Source: Magicicada septendecula
Taxonomy: Eukaryota > Arthropoda > Insecta > Hemiptera > Cicadidae
Reading direction: 5' to 3'
NCBI GenBank assembly: GCA_034769895.1
Contig: CM068373.1
Coordinates: 279,071,658-279,135,657, forward strand
Length of the DNA stretch: 64,000 bases
Made by a program: the position numbers and the translations under genes. Position 1 is the first letter of the stretch, and every line of letters begins with the position of its first letter. Shown piece after piece: positions 43,171-56,232 of this stretch. The notes below the pieces were generated by a model. It was not told the DNA's origin, did not search any database, and saw only the letters and a list, made by a program, of their open reading frames with translations.

Positions 43171-45869
43171 TTAAACCTTACAAAACGCCTGAAAAACGTA
43201 CGAGATTACTGATTTCTCCACGTTTTCTGTAAGAAAACAAGGAAGTTCACAAACAGACATGTAAGAAGACGTGACCTTTAAACTGTGTGACCTTATAAAC
43301 GCCTATTGCAAACCAACTACTACGATTGGCAAAGACGTGATTCCAAATAACTGAAAGCGGGAATTAGAAGTGTTCTGCGTCATACCACTTAAGATCTACT
43401 AAAATTAAACTCCTCTGCCTGATGTCAAAGTTATTTATAGATTGTAACCTATCTATATAGACTAACGTGTATACCAGTATAACCTGTAACCTGAATACAA
43501 TTACTGGCCAATTTAGACAAAGTAAAAATTGTCAGCAGCAGAATCATCATCAATTTTCTACCAAAAACCTTATACGATTGTATTGGGGGATAAATATAAC
43601 GTAAAAATTGAATGCTTTTCAATTTTACGCAGATTTTATATAGAATAATGATTAGTAATTGTTTATTAGACTAAGACATGCATGTAACGTTGAGTGAAGT
43701 ACTGTTAGCACCAAGCCCAGCGGTGTTTCTTCAAAGAAACACACCCTTGTCGAGGCGCCTGTCTGACGGGGAGAAAACCATACAACAAGTCACGTACAGG
43801 GTAAAGAATCATAAAATGTATTGTACTAAAAAAAGCAATAAAGTTTAAGTGAAATTGAGAGAAAGCTGAGTGTTCAGACAATACAGTCCGTTAGAAAAAG
43901 AGTGAGAGGTAAGAGCGAGCGAACATTAGATGGCGTCCCTCCCCCCTTAGTGGTATATGTTTGGCACGCGCTGTTTTTTGGCGAATAAAAGAAAGCGTCA
44001 CTTTTTGATCGGGTGAAATTAGCTAGTTGGTTTGGAGGAAATCAAATATCGCGGTACTTGAAACCAATGGGAAAGCGATTTGTAAATATTGAGTGTGGGT
44101 AAGGATTGTGTGTGTATAAAAAACGTAGTTTGGAAATTTGTCGGGAGTCTACGGAGAACATTACAGCTATCAGACTCATCACCGCGTATTAAGTCGACGG
44201 AGATCATTACAGCTATCAGACTCGTTACCGCGTATTAAGATTTTTATAACTAACACTTGCGATAATTATTATGAGTACAATATTCGTGTCGTGCATTAAT
44301 AGTATTAAAACCGGTATTGCAGTGGAAGAAATATACTAAAATCAAAGTAATCATTATAATAAATATACTGCAATTTGGCGATAAACTATCGAACTCCATA
44401 TCAACGATAATCTAACACGCGAATCGGGAAGTTACGAAGCGTTGAAGTGTATTCGGTATGAATTACTGATATTGCGAGCATTCAGCTTAATAACATATCT
44501 ACTAAGGTATCAGAATAAGTAGTAATTATACACTAATTACATGCTAAATCAGTAAATAGATGCGAGCTGTGTGGTGAAGGTGAAACCGAGGTAATTAAAG
44601 TGTTAGTGTCAACGAGTGTCGACAACAGGATCTTCCGAAGCGCCGACGAATGCAAAGCTCCAGGATCGCAGACTCCGAGGGAAGGAATCACCGACACAAA
44701 CGGAATTCAACAAACAAGTAAAACAAAATTTGAACATTAAACTCATATTAATTCATGTATCTTTTTGTAAATCTATTACTATTGGCAGTTCAGTCTGTCT
44801 AAGAACCTACTTTCAAATGAGAATTGATGAAAAGTTATAATTTCAATATTGTGAATCATTTTAAGATTGTATGTAATTTGTAACGTGTTAATGAAGATTT
44901 TTATAAAAATTAGGATTCATTCAATTCAAATTGTGTTAATAATAATTTTGATACCCTGAGATAATTTTAAGAGTCGCCATCAAAGCAAGAGTTGAGAGCT
45001 TTGTATTAGTGAATTACACATATCTTTTTCTAGCTCTAAACTGCGAGGGTGGTAAACTGCGGGAGATGCATCAGAGATGTAAAAAGTACAATTACACAAA
45101 GAAGAGAGAACTTTTCAAGAAACAATTTTTCCGGGGTTTAGCAACGTGTCCCTGGGAAACTAGTGAGAAGTTTATAAAAAGTTTCATTTGGAACAGATGC
45201 ACATCTGACTCAGAAATCTGAATTCTTAAGAAATTGGAAACGAAATTGGTATAAAACGAGTTACGATTTATACCAGTGCGGTTCGAAGTATTATGACGAA
45301 GTGTAACGTGTTTTATAATTTTTATAATTGTGCGAGACTCTATTCGTAGACATTATTATTGCGTGTGAACAATTTTTTATTTGATTTGTTGTCAGAGACT
45401 ATCTTGTTGATTACAAACTGTTTAATTGTGATAATTAAAGCTGGTAATTAGTGACGCATTTGGTGTCTAGTATTTTGTTTTTCACTGTACCATACGATGA
45501 TCAGTAGGCCGTCGTAATAATATCTTTGGCATATCTATAAGGAATATGTTATTTTATAGGCTACGAGAAACAATGTAGTCACAAGATAAAGCTTTCTCTG
45601 GTTGTTCGGTTTAGAGAGAATAACGCTTTCCTGCAAAAATATTGGTCCGAACAATATCACCTTTCAACAAACGCTTCTATATTGCATCCCACTTCCTCTA
45701 AAGCACAAGGAATGACACACGTTTAAACTGAGAAATGAAATGGAAGATTTCTGAATCTAGCAGATAATTGTAGGGAAGACGGAAGTGAAACGCTCCATTT
45801 CACTCAATGAAAAAATGGAGTATTACTCCACTACAGCTCCGTTGAAGTTGAGTTGGAATGATGATGATG
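43171..45869. other. Unassigned region, possible LTR-like sequence
   Basis: No domain recognised. Visible structure: a perfect 9-bp hairpin gtgtttctt-ca-aagaaacac (43722-43741); a TATA-like gtataaaaaa at 44114; a 46-bp tandem duplication (44151-44238); and GC-richer 44590-44700. Two small ORFs (44616-44840 and 45009-45221; the latter Lys/Cys-rich) match nothing I know. Promoter-like and leader-like pieces suggest an old LTR element, but I found no ends or duplication. Confidence 0.35.
44151..44238. repeat. 46-bp direct tandem duplication
   Basis: acggaga(a/t)cattacagctatcagactc..(t)caccgcgtattaag occurs twice, starting at 44151 and 44197, with four differences. Confidence 0.9.
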
Positions 45870-46430
45870 GTGATGATAATCTTTTTTTTTATATCGGCCA
45901 TCTAAGGACCACATGCCAATTTCAATTTTTTATTCTTTGTTCTTTTCTATTTTTCCAATATTCTTTTCTTCTTTTCACTGTGTCTTTTCTTCCTGCTTCA
46001 GTCCACTTTATACCTGCGTTTTCTCTCCCCTACCCTGGGGACTCCTCCCATTTGTTAACACTTCTGAACTAAAACTTCTCTTTCAATTGCTTCTTCTGCG
46101 TTTCTGTTATTTTGTTCTAAATCCTTTTAGACTTCTTTAATCCAACTTGATGTTGACTTCTTCCCCCACAGATACTTTAAGATCTGCTTTGTTAACCTAT
46201 TGTCGTCCATTCTATATAAATGTCAAAAAATAATAGTCTTTTTTTCTCATTGTTTCTGTTATATTTTCTATACTCTAATATATTTCGCCATTACTTCTTA
46301 ATTTCCAACCTTCTAAAGTTTTCCGTGGGGCTAATATTTTCCTAATAATTCGTCTTTCCAATATTTCTAGTTTGTCTAAATTATAATTCAGTGCATATAG
46401 GCATTCTGGCTTCATTATGCTGATAATCTT
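45870..46430 (-). mobile_element. LINE 3' end, copy of the 53770 family
   Basis: Aligns along its length with 53770-54330 (plus-strand landmarks tatcggccatct.aggaccacatgcc, ctttcaattgcttcttctgcg, gttaacctattgtcg, tttccaatatttctagtttg). On the minus strand it encodes LDKLEVLERRII.KILGP, SEGWKLRSNEEIYQ and RRLLFFGHLYRM-like peptides with stops: a RTE-like C terminus. Confidence 0.8.
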
Positions 46431-47424
46431 TACATTTTTCTGTTATCATTATGTTTGTTTTCTGACGATGTATAGGCAAACATGCAATCTGCATGTTGCA
46501 GACGTAATGAAATTTAACTTCGTATTATAACGTAGGAGAATCGTTGTGAGACACTATTGGAAAATAAATCGACTCACCAACAGCGTAAGATGGATGTTTA
46601 TTGAAAAGAGATTTGCGTTGCAAATATTCTCACTAATGTTTGCTATATCGTGCGTTTTCCTTTCGTTCAGCACAAGCAACACAAATCGCAAAGTCGATAA
46701 GCAGAACGGGCGACACTAAAACGTTTTTTAAAAAATACAAGTTTTATTATTTGTTTGTGATTCTTTTGATCAGTTTTTAAGTGTACCGGTACTGCCTTTA
46801 TTTTATATTTTATTTTATTTAATATTTTGTTTATAGTTTCTTGTACTCAAGCCATTTTTTCTTTTCCTTTATTTCCTGTGTGTTTAGGGATATTTTATAC
46901 ATTTCTTAAGGAGGGAGTGGAAAGTTGCTATATTGTGTTGTGGTAGGTGGTTTAAATTGTTTGGAATGGTAATACCCGAAATTGGATTTCTGTTCTTTGC
47001 GTAATGTATTGTACAATGCAGAAACTACAACCGGTTACCGTTTGATGCGCAAGTAAGAAATGCGTTTGATGCGTGTGATGTTCCAAGTAAGAAAAACCAT
47101 GTTGATCCTAAACCGAATTTAATTTCCTAAAATAAGAAGCAACAATAATGTTCTGTTATTAAAATATTTTAACAATTAAGATGAAATTAATTACATAATT
47201 AAGAATTTGTAATTTATGTACCTTCAGAAACTGGAAAATTGTTTAAAAAGTTGTTTTCTTTGTTGTCTAAAATCTCTATTAATATTACGAAGGTGTTAAA
47301 ATAAATACCATTATTTGTAATGAGCATTTTTTGAGCTGTCTGAAAATGTTTTAATGGCAGAATTTATGTCAAGAAGTACCAAAGTCAATATATTTCTGTA
47401 CCTCTGTCTACATGTCTATGTCTC
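46431..47424. other. No gene seen
   Basis: AT-rich, only very short ORFs. Confidence 0.6.
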
Positions 47425-47446
47425 TATCTGTCTGTCTGTCTGTCTG

Positions 47447-47500
<54 letters not shown>
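47425..47500. repeat. (TCTG)n-(TC)n microsatellite
   Basis: Six TCTG units pass into about 25 TC units. Confidence 0.95.
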
Positions 47501-47504
<4 letters not shown>

Positions 47505-47579
47505 AAACCGATTGAATATTTTTAATATTCACTAAAATTTATAATAATTGAATGTGCTTTGAACCCATAGAAGAATTCT

Positions 47580-48045
47580 TTTTTTTCAGCGGCGCGACAA
47601 CCCATTACTGAGTCAAGGCCTCTTCTAACAGCCACCGCCAGTTGTCCCGGTCAAGTGCAGACAACTGACTAGCTGAGAAACTGATACGTTTCTGCACATA
47701 AAATAGTTTCACAGATGGGATATGTGAATTCTCCGATCCAGCCCCCAACCTGCAGGACCAGGAACTTTGATTTCGGTGTGCTCTTCCCGTAGAGAGTTGC
47801 TTTCATCTCAACTGACGAGCTCTCTCTGCCCGGTCGCAGTTGGCTAACTGACTCAGCCCATGTGTGCAGACGTTGGGCTACTATAGGCTCCTCCGCCTAC
47901 ACACTAGGTGCACATCCTGCTGCCGATGTGCACAATCCTAGCAGGCCAGGGTCCAGGATATCCCCAGACTGCCCTGACAGAACCCCCATCTCTCGTTTGC
48001 TTACCGATCCACTCCGCTAAAGGGATTGGTTACCACAACCTTAGG
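47580..48045 (-). mobile_element. Retroposon with A tail
   Basis: On the minus strand the element ends GCGCCGCTG followed by a run of A (47580-47589). Just before it lies SALDRDNWRWLLEEALTQ and a stop, typical of a LINE ORF C terminus. Another frame reads MKATLYGKSTPKSKFLVLQV. The 5' side carries an A-box-like TAGCGGAGTGG at 48008-48018, but no good B box. It is either a LINE 3' end or a SINE with a LINE-derived tail. GC-richer than its flanks, hence fairly recent. Confidence 0.6.
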
Positions 48046-48942
48046 GTGGATTGCTCGGTGAAACAGGGTCCACCGACGTGCAGGTGAGAATGGAGTTGGG
48101 GTGGAGAGGCTGGTTCATTTCCCTTCTATGAAAGCATATGTTCGTGTCACATCCCCTTTAGACCCCCATATAAGATTTACTTACATATTAAATACCCTTC
48201 TTGTTAAATTGAAATGGTGATTCCAAAAAAAAAATGTATAAAAGTAATGTGGTATATTCTGTAAACGCCGTGGGAAAAACGGATCTCTCTTGTCTTCTGA
48301 GCCGGTCTAAGGAGCACCGTCCTCTTCTTACGTCTCTCCGGCAGTATTCCGACCCTGTCAGCGATCCCCTTTGATGTACGTAAGATTTCCGGTCCCTGTA
48401 AGAAGTGTCTGTTGTGCTGTGCTTGGAGAGCAGTGTCCAGATACCCTAGCTCTAGACACTGTGGCAGTTTCGCAGTAAAGCGTCTTCATAGTACTGCGTC
48501 TAAGAAAACCGGGAAAATGAATAAAACTTAATAGTTACCCACAAGCTGAGTCTGTACAGGTTGTATTGTCCAGATTTGTAAGAGTTTGTTCTGTAATTGG
48601 TACCACCAATCAGCTCAGTGTCAGAATACTAAGCTGATTGCGTTACCACTCTTATAAACTGTAATATGGACAAAGATTGAAGCTAATATTTTAAGGTCTT
48701 TAATGACGAAAAAACAGATAGGATCTTATAGTATCAAGTTAAATCTTTTTCCATTTTAGTTTATAAAGATGTTAACACAATCAGCTTAGTATTCAAACAG
48801 GTTTAAAAATACCTGCAGCACAGTTTCAAGAACATTAATGAGGAAGGCGCTTCAGAACAACAGAAAAATTAGGCATCGGAGAACCTCGAATGCCATTCTA
48901 TACTGACCAATATATTTAAGAACGGACTACAATATTTTACAT
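48046..48942. other. No gene seen; one long imperfect hairpin
   Basis: Bases 48577-48665 can fold: caatcagct pairs with agctgattg, and outer blocks tggta/tacca and aagagt/actctt also pair. Confidence 0.5.
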
Positions 48943-49762
48943 CAGGGTTTCTCAAAGTGTGGATTGCGATCCCATATGGGGTCGCATAGCTAAATTTGGG
49001 GGTCGCAGAAAAAATTCCTGGACGCGCAACGACCAAAAATTAATTCCAAACCAGTTTGGCGACGCTACACGTATAGTATGTCTGTGAGTTTATGATAGTG
49101 AAAGAGGGCTTGCGCAAACTCCCCAACTGCGACTGGTCACCGTACCAGTCTTTATAGTGTATATAAATACCAGTCAATACTTTCCTTCAAATTTTTATGT
49201 TGAAAAAGAAAATTTGTTCATAAACCATACTAAATTAAATGATTAATGTCAAACATTTTCCAATAAATGATTAAGAAGAATTTATCAAGAAACACATGTT
49301 TAAAACTTGAGTTTTCCAAAAAAGTCGTTAAATTTTCCATTAAGATTATGACAGAATTTCCAACACTTTCTGAAATGTCTCTACCATTTTGTACTACGTA
49401 TTAATGCGAAGCGGAATTTTATTAATAACGTTAATAAAATCAAAAATCGGTCACCTCTACAAAACGCTGAAGAAGCTCTGCATGCTGCAGTATCAAATAT
49501 TCATCCAAGATTTAAGTCTTTATGTAAAATTAAACAAGCACACCCAGCTCATTAGTTTGAATATTTGGCTTTGTATTTAATACACGATAAAATTATATTC
49601 GTATGTATACCAAAGAATAGTTATGAATAAATTTTCTTTATGATTTATTACCACTAAATATTTTAATTCGTATTCCTAGTTTATGTACTTCTATACCCAG
49701 GGTCGCGAAAATATTTGCTCAGGTAAAGGCGGTCGCCAAGTAGAGAAGTTTGAGAAGACCTG
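48943..49762 (+). mobile_element. Internally deleted hAT transposon (820 bp)
   Basis: Terminal inverted repeats CAGGGTTTCTCAAAGT and CAGGTCTTCTCAAACT agree at 13 of 16. They are flanked by TTTTACAT (48935-48942) and TTTTACAG (49763-49770), an 8-bp hAT-type duplication with one later change. Inside remains the transposase C terminus (49300-49555). The N-terminal BED and catalytic regions are gone. Confidence 0.9.
49300..49555 (+). pseudogene. hAT transposase C-terminal dimerisation domain
   Basis: Frame ending at the stop 49553-49555 reads KIKNRSPLQNAEEALHAAVS then NIHPRFKSLCKIKQAHPAH, the C terminus of ZBED5/SCAND3-like hAT transposases. Upstream EFPTLSEMSLPFCTTY and CEAEF match the '...LS..A..FL..TYLCE..FS' block but with in-frame stops. 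Confidence 0.85.
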
Positions 49763-50281
49763 TTTTACAGTATGGAAAAGGCCTGCCCAACTTGTAACTT
49801 ACTGAAAATGAAAACTTTCACAAACGTTCACTTCAGTCAACAAGTTAGTTCTTCCAACTGAAGCCGCAGATGGTAAAACTTAGCTGCCAACTGAACAACA
49901 CCAATTTGTCTCATATAATACCCTGATTATTTATAGCTGTAAAATCACACAAATTTCACTGGATGTAATCTGCAGTCATTATCTGCCTACATTGAAATAC
50001 ATTCACGTTATTGATATGTTTTTCTAGTAAGTCTTCTTAAGCCTTGTGCTCTGTTCCGACTTCCAGATGTTATTGACTATCTCTCCCTTGGACTCAACCA
50101 AGCTTCAATCCTCTGCTGTTATGTTTTTGAAGTACCACTCTCTACTTCAATATTTTAATCAACTCTATTCTGTCTAGCTGGATGATGCACCAGATTCCGT
50201 TGGCCTCAGTTTTTTTATTAATTGAGAATATGCCTAACAGTACCATAAACAAGTCAGCGTAGACCATGTTATTTAGGAGGT
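49763..50281. other. No gene seen
   Basis: No ORF or repeat recognised. Confidence 0.55.
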
Positions 50282-50339
50282 CATTTCAGAAAAGCAACTG
50301 TACTCAGTTATTACCTAGTGTAGTTGCTTTTCTGAAATG
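50282..50339. ncRNA. Perfect 18-bp (23-bp with wobbles) hairpin
   Basis: catttcagaaaagcaact (50282-50299) pairs perfectly with agttgcttttctgaaatg (50322-50339). Five further pairs, two of them G-U, extend inward to leave a 12-nt loop. The shape is like a short pre-miRNA or a tiny foldback element. Confidence 0.5.
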
Positions 50340-52784
50340 CAACTATTGTAAAATAAAAATAAAATAAAATAAAAACTAAGTACAATAGGTATTATATTAT
50401 ATTACAAAAATTAAAGTAATTAGTTTTAGATTTTGCTTTCCTATTATAGGCTACGTAGTTTTTACAGTCATTTGACTTTCTCTATACAAGCTCCTCCACC
50501 CTCTCCAAAATACACACCTAACACACATGTCCATATACACACCCTTAACACATGTTCACCACCCTACACTTTAGTTGTTTCAAGCGGTTCTTTGAGAATA
50601 GAACTGAAATAGAACTAATAGGCTGAAACAATAATCGTCAGAGGTTAAGAACAACTTGTGAAACTTGTCAAGGGTTTGTGTGTTTTAAAAACCTTTGTAT
50701 ATATAGACATAGTTTATGAATGAGAAATTGTTTTGCAGTGTTTCATGATATTATAATGAAATCTTATCACTATTTCATCTATTGCACGCTAACTAAAAAT
50801 TAGATTAAAGCTAGACGATTAAAGCTACTTGTACATGATGCTAGGATGGGATTCCATCCTATCGCTAAAATTGGCGCCATGTCGTTTTCTTTCTTCTGTG
50901 ATTGAAGGCATTTGTAAATCTCGTTTGGGCACATACCATGGAGAGTCTGTTTAGGCTCCCAGTATATTGTTTTGCTATCGCTGGAGTACTTCCAAACTAA
51001 ATTAGCTGGCGGCTCCCCACAGATGTATCTTATAGCTCCAGTTAGATTTTATGATGGTTTTGTAAATTTATAGCTTGTCTTAGAGCGTGGAATGGGTCAC
51101 CTTGCCGACCATACAAGACAATTTCTGTAACTATTGACAAAGAGCGTTTCTCTTCACGAAATATGATTTTTCCCAGTTGAATCTTCTGCCTATGATTACG
51201 TCACGTTGCGATTTTTTTCTATCAACTTAGTTCCTGCTGCTATCAGCGCTGTATAGTCCGTTTCTGAATGCGTAGTAGTAGTATTCTTGGAAGTGTATTA
51301 GTAAGTGTTGTGAGTATCAATTTGTCTGGTGTTTGATAAACTATCCCATTGTTTTAAAATCGCCTCTCCGGTGGCTTTCCTCGATGTAGCCCCTTTACGG
51401 GGGCCAAATGATGGATGGCTTTTACCTCCAAATTCATTTGTAACATAGGGAAGTTTTTGTCACTTCATTTCTCCAACTAGATTTTAGCATCTGTCTCGAC
51501 GCCCACATTTCGAATCTCTCCAAATAATTTATTTCTCTTTTACCGATGCCCATGTTTCTGCATCGTCACCATTATTCTCCAAGCTCAAGCTTTTGCAAAC
51601 CTCTGGCTCCTCAGCCTAAGTGTGGTGCTTTTAACAACCAGTAGGCTTTTACATTTTTGCATGTTGCTTTTCCATTTGTAGTTCTGCTTCTGCTTTCTTC
51701 AGGAGCTTTTCCAATCAGGGACAAATCTAGGGTGTGTATGGGATATATGCCCTCCAGAATCCGAAAATTTTTTTTTAATGTTGGAGCAAAAAATTTAAAA
51801 CTGTTTGTGTTTTTGAAATGTAATTAATCGACATTCAAATTTTGTCAATTTAAAAAATTTTTACTATTAAGGTCAATGAGGGGCTTAAACAATCTACAAT
51901 AATAGGCCTTATACTCAATAATAAATATAACAGATATTGAAAGAAATGGTAAAACAATGAAAAGAAGTCGACTTGAGATATAGTACGAGGACACGATTTT
52001 CCGCTGGTTATTTCAAACAGCTTGAAACATATGATGCATGTGACGACGTGCTTTACACTATGCTTGAGCCATGTCAGCTGTTTAACTTAATTCCGCAACA
52101 AAGGAACTGTTTGCTTTTACTCGCTGGTTGGCCGTAAAACGAGGCTTACGAGAAAGACAGGCCTTGGCGCCTACGACGATTTTTAAAGTTTTAATTTGTT
52201 GGTACGATTTTCATTATAACATAAGAAAACGATAAATGTTTGAAAAATTTCCCCCGAAATGAAATCCTAGGTTTTCCCCTGGTGATAATTGCCGTTTGTC
52301 CTCCTACAATGACCTTTCTTTGTCCCCCACTCAAATAGTAGCCTACTGACCGCTAAAATGGGAAAAGCTTACAAGAATTGCCTGCGGTAAAAATAACTCT
52401 AAATGTATTTTAATCCCTCTGTATTGTTCAAACTGCGCGTTCTGGCCAGTGTACCGAAGGCGATAAACTCACGGAACTCTGCCGGTTTATACGTCCAATG
52501 CTTAGAGACAAAAATATGCCCTTCGCGATGCGTGTGATCCAGTAAATCTCCAAAAATATCTGTCATATCGTAAATAACCTACGCTATTATTAATTATACC
52601 ATGATATTTCTGCAAAACAGCATAAAAATGTTGACGGTTTTGGCTTTGTATTTCACTAATTTTTATTGTTGTTAAATTTAAGGACACTCACACTCGCAAT
52701 AATATATTGTACTTGTATACATTAAGACATACATATTGGTCCACGGGAATCTGACCATTTTAAAAATGAAATAAGTAATATAAT
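50340..52784. other. No gene seen
   Basis: Mostly AT-rich. A repeat A echo lies at 51310-51350 (tatcaatttgtctggtgttt). No ORF above 61 codons with any recognisable content. Confidence 0.55.
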
Positions 52785-53270
52785 ATATATATTTTATTTA
52801 CTTTTGTTTTATTATGTACTTACACCAAATTTAATGCCATTTACAGGTGCAAGTTTATTTTTTAAAGAACACTTCTATCAAAAAATATGGTGGCAAAAAT
52901 GTGAGGGGACAAAATTTTGAAAAAATCGTAAAAGTCCATGGTGATACCAAATTATAGAATATTTTAACCAATATATAAAGTAAGTGTTCAATTTTGAAAA
53001 TTTCAAAATTGTGGGACGTCGAAGACTAAAAAGTGGATGAATGTTTTGATGAAATCGTAAAAATTCATGTGGTATATCAAATTAATAGGAAGTTTAGATA
53101 AATTATGAATGTAGTGTTAAGATTGGGAACCAATAATAATTTCAGATTTTACGACAGCAATGTCCAAAAAATGTGATCAAATAGTTGACAAAATAGTAAA
53201 AGTAACACCAGCCGGGTGTTAGATGGAAGGGAATTTTAACACAAATCCCATTGTTTGGAACTTTTAGCGT
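52785..53270. repeat. Degenerate tandem repeat, period about 133 bp
   Basis: Anchors gaaaaaatcgtaaaagtccatg, gatgaaatcgtaaaaattcatg and gacaaaatagtaaaagtaac start at about 52918, 53049 and 53185. Each is followed at similar distance by caaatta-type and gtgttaa/gtgttca blocks. About three units, poorly conserved. Confidence 0.45.
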
Positions 53271-53769
53271 TTATCGTATGATTTCTCTAACATTGTTACT
53301 TTACTAAACAAAGAATAATACGGTAATTGGGAGTTTTTTATTTTTCTGATAATTGAAAATTAAATCAAAATATGTCTTATTAATAAATGTACTGAGTTCA
53401 AAACAGTGAGCGAGTTCTGCAGCTTAGGAAGTGTGCTAGTTATTGTATAAACAAAGGAATTGCAAACAGCTAATGTTTACATTTGAGGACAAAGTTGCGT
53501 TTGTTGTTGGAATGATTATAAAGTTACAGTAAATCCGAGTCAAAGTGGTTGCGCTATCGATAACGACAAACCGTTGTCACTGCAGCAGCTTCAGAGCAGG
53601 CAAATCTAATTACACAGCAGGCTCGACCTGTCACTACTGGTAAATACTGCCACTACGTCGACAGATTTTCTATTCAATATTATATTATGCGTTTGATTTT
53701 ATCATCAGATGTCCTTACTGTAAATTTTTGTGTATCTTTCCAAAGGGAGCATTATTTTATACGTTTTTT

Positions 53770-54330
53770 TTTTCAATTTGTATCGGCCATCTGAGGACCA
53801 CATGCCAATTTCAATTCATTATTCCTTGTTCTATTCTTTTTCTCCAATATTCTTTCACCTTTTCACTATGTCTCTTCTTCCTGTCTTCATTCCACTTTGA
53901 ACCTGGGTGTTTCTCTCTCCTCCCCTGTACACTTTAACACTTTTCCCCGAAAAACTTCTCTTTCAATTGCTTCTTCTGCGTTTATATCATTTTTTCTAAA
54001 TCCTTTTCGACTTCTTTAATCCAACTTGATTTTGACTTGTTTCCCCACAGATATGTGAAGTTCTGTTTTGTTAACCTATTGTCGTTCGTTCTATATAAAT
54101 GTCCAAAAAATAATAGTCTTCGGTTCTCATTGTTTCGGTTATATTTTCTATACTTTGATATATTTCATCATTACTTCTTAATTTCCAACCTTCTGAAGTT
54201 TTTCGTGGGCCTAATATTTTCCAAATAATTCGTCTTTCCAATATTTCTAGTTTGTCTAAATTATAACTCAATGCTAGAGATTCACTTGTATATAGGCATT
54301 CTGGCCTCACTACTGTACTGTAATGTCTTT
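53770..54330 (-). mobile_element. LINE 3' end (same family as 45870)
   Basis: Minus-strand frame 54310-54071 encodes MRPECLYTSESLALSYNLDK, LEILERRIIWKILGPRKTSE, GWKLRSNDEIYQ and RTEDYYFLDI-like sequence, the LINE 'YGSE.L ... LE..ERRI.RKI.GP' block. It continues downstream with frame breaks and is better preserved than 45870-46430. Confidence 0.85.
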
Positions 54331-54764
54331 TTAGACATCCACTTTTTACTGTAAATTTATCTTTAGTTATATTTTATACGTTTATTATTCTGGTAAATAA
54401 AAAGTAAATTCGAACAATAAAAGTAAATGTGAGCTCAAAATAACACGACATTACCTTCTTCAATAAAGTTTTATAAGTTCAAATTTAAGTGCAAATTTCA
54501 AGAAATGTCATCGGTCAACAAAATTATAATAGATTATGCAGACAACTAAGGAAAAGCAACTAGTAATTCTCAAAACTTGAAGATTAAGCGTTACATCACT
54601 ACGTTGTCACCAAACGACAACACATTATGGAAAGCAACAAAAAGGGTAAAAGAACCTCGAAACATGGTCGTTTTAGAACTATTTTCAACTGCATGTTAAC
54701 CTTAGCTTATTTTCTCACAATATCAAAATATATTGAAATTATGAGGAGTCTGTGCGTAGTACTG

Positions 54765-55020
54765 TGGACTGTACCATTCTGGATACAAAGAAGAATGTGG
54801 ATATAAGGGCCGAACTGGGGGTCGACCCATTGTTGGAACAGCTAAGGGGCAACAAAAGAAGGTGGTGTGAACATTTGGGAAGAATGGCGAGTGACAGGAT
54901 TCCAGTGCTAGCAATGGAATATGGACCGGGTGGGGAAGAGAGACGCAGGACGGCCGAGAGCGAAGTGAGTCTCGGAACAGGTTCAGGATGAGCCTAATCC
55001 TTGAAGTTGTTGTTGATGAT
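54765..55020 (+). mobile_element. LINE C-terminal fragment, another family
   Basis: One frame reads VDIRAELGVDPLLEQLRGNK, RRWCEHLGRMASDRIPVLAM, matching 'IR.ELGV.PL.E.I....LRW.GHL.RM..DR.P...L'. It ends before a (GAT)n-like tail at 55013-55032. Confidence 0.75.
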
Positions 55021-55032
55021 GATGATGATGCT

Positions 55033-56232
55033 GTATGATAGATAATTTGCACATGTCATACTTACTACTCGACATGACATCTGTTTACAAGACCAATGAC
55101 GTCACAGAAGTCATATGAGTTGTCTAAACACGTAATTGACTTCACAATTCGTACATTACATAAACACGAACTTTCGTCATCCATATAGAATGCTAATACG
55201 AAATTCCCTGTTCCAAATGTTTAGGCAGCCAAACGTCTCAAGTCACACTGCACAGAGTTCAACACGTGCCGGGAATTCACGATCAAATCAACAGCGTCTT
55301 AACTTAATTAACGTTACGTGTACGGACTCGAAAATACAGCTTCGCTTCCGCTGTTTGGGTATAGGCTACACGGGAAGCTATTACACCCTACAATTATAAA
55401 GGTAACAATATTTTATGTGTAGATATTACATAGTGATGCAAATGTTGTATGTTTGTCTACATGCAAGGGCGGATCTTACAAAGTAAAAAGGCAGTTTAAT
55501 TACATTTTGCTTTGTGGGTTATTCAATTGTAGAATATCTCGTATGTAAGGTAAAGAATACATACACACACGTGTACATATATTTTAAAACATATAAATTT
55601 AGAAATATTTTTTAAAATTACAGTAAGTAATAACACACTTACTTTAAAAATATGTTTATTTTATCATTTTTGTAAACTACTCAGATCCTTTTCTCGTGTA
55701 AAGTAAAACTTTACAATAACTTATAAGGTAAATTTAGGCCAATTTAATAACAATAAAGCCTCTCAGATTTCAATCAAAGATATTTTGAATCCCGCAGTCT
55801 TCTTAAAACACGGTTAAAAGATTGTGACAATTATAGGTGCTGTGTGTAGTTCTATAAAATAAAACTTGTGGGAACTGCAGGAGGTAGAATATACAGGCAG
55901 GCCTGCTTGTCGGAAGTTGGTGATGTAGGCAGCGCTTCCACAAGGACCTGGATTTATTGCCAGGACGATTAACCCAGTGGAGAGGCTGCTACACTCATTA
56001 ATCTGTGCCGCGGTGGAGCGTACTACGGAGAGGACGCCATATTCATTACAGCGTTGCACTGACAGGCTGTCTGATAAGTCGCTATAACTCACTGCGCTGT
56101 AATACATTTGTACGCGGCGCTTGATCACGATCTGACAGAGACCAAACGTGTACGATTGACAGTTACGTTCCACGAACTATCGTAATTGAACTCCAGCCAT
56201 CATCAGCATCATCTTTGTTATATGTTGTACGC
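55033..56232. other. No gene seen
   Basis: Two ORFs of 87 and 119 codons lack recognisable domains. Confidence 0.5.
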
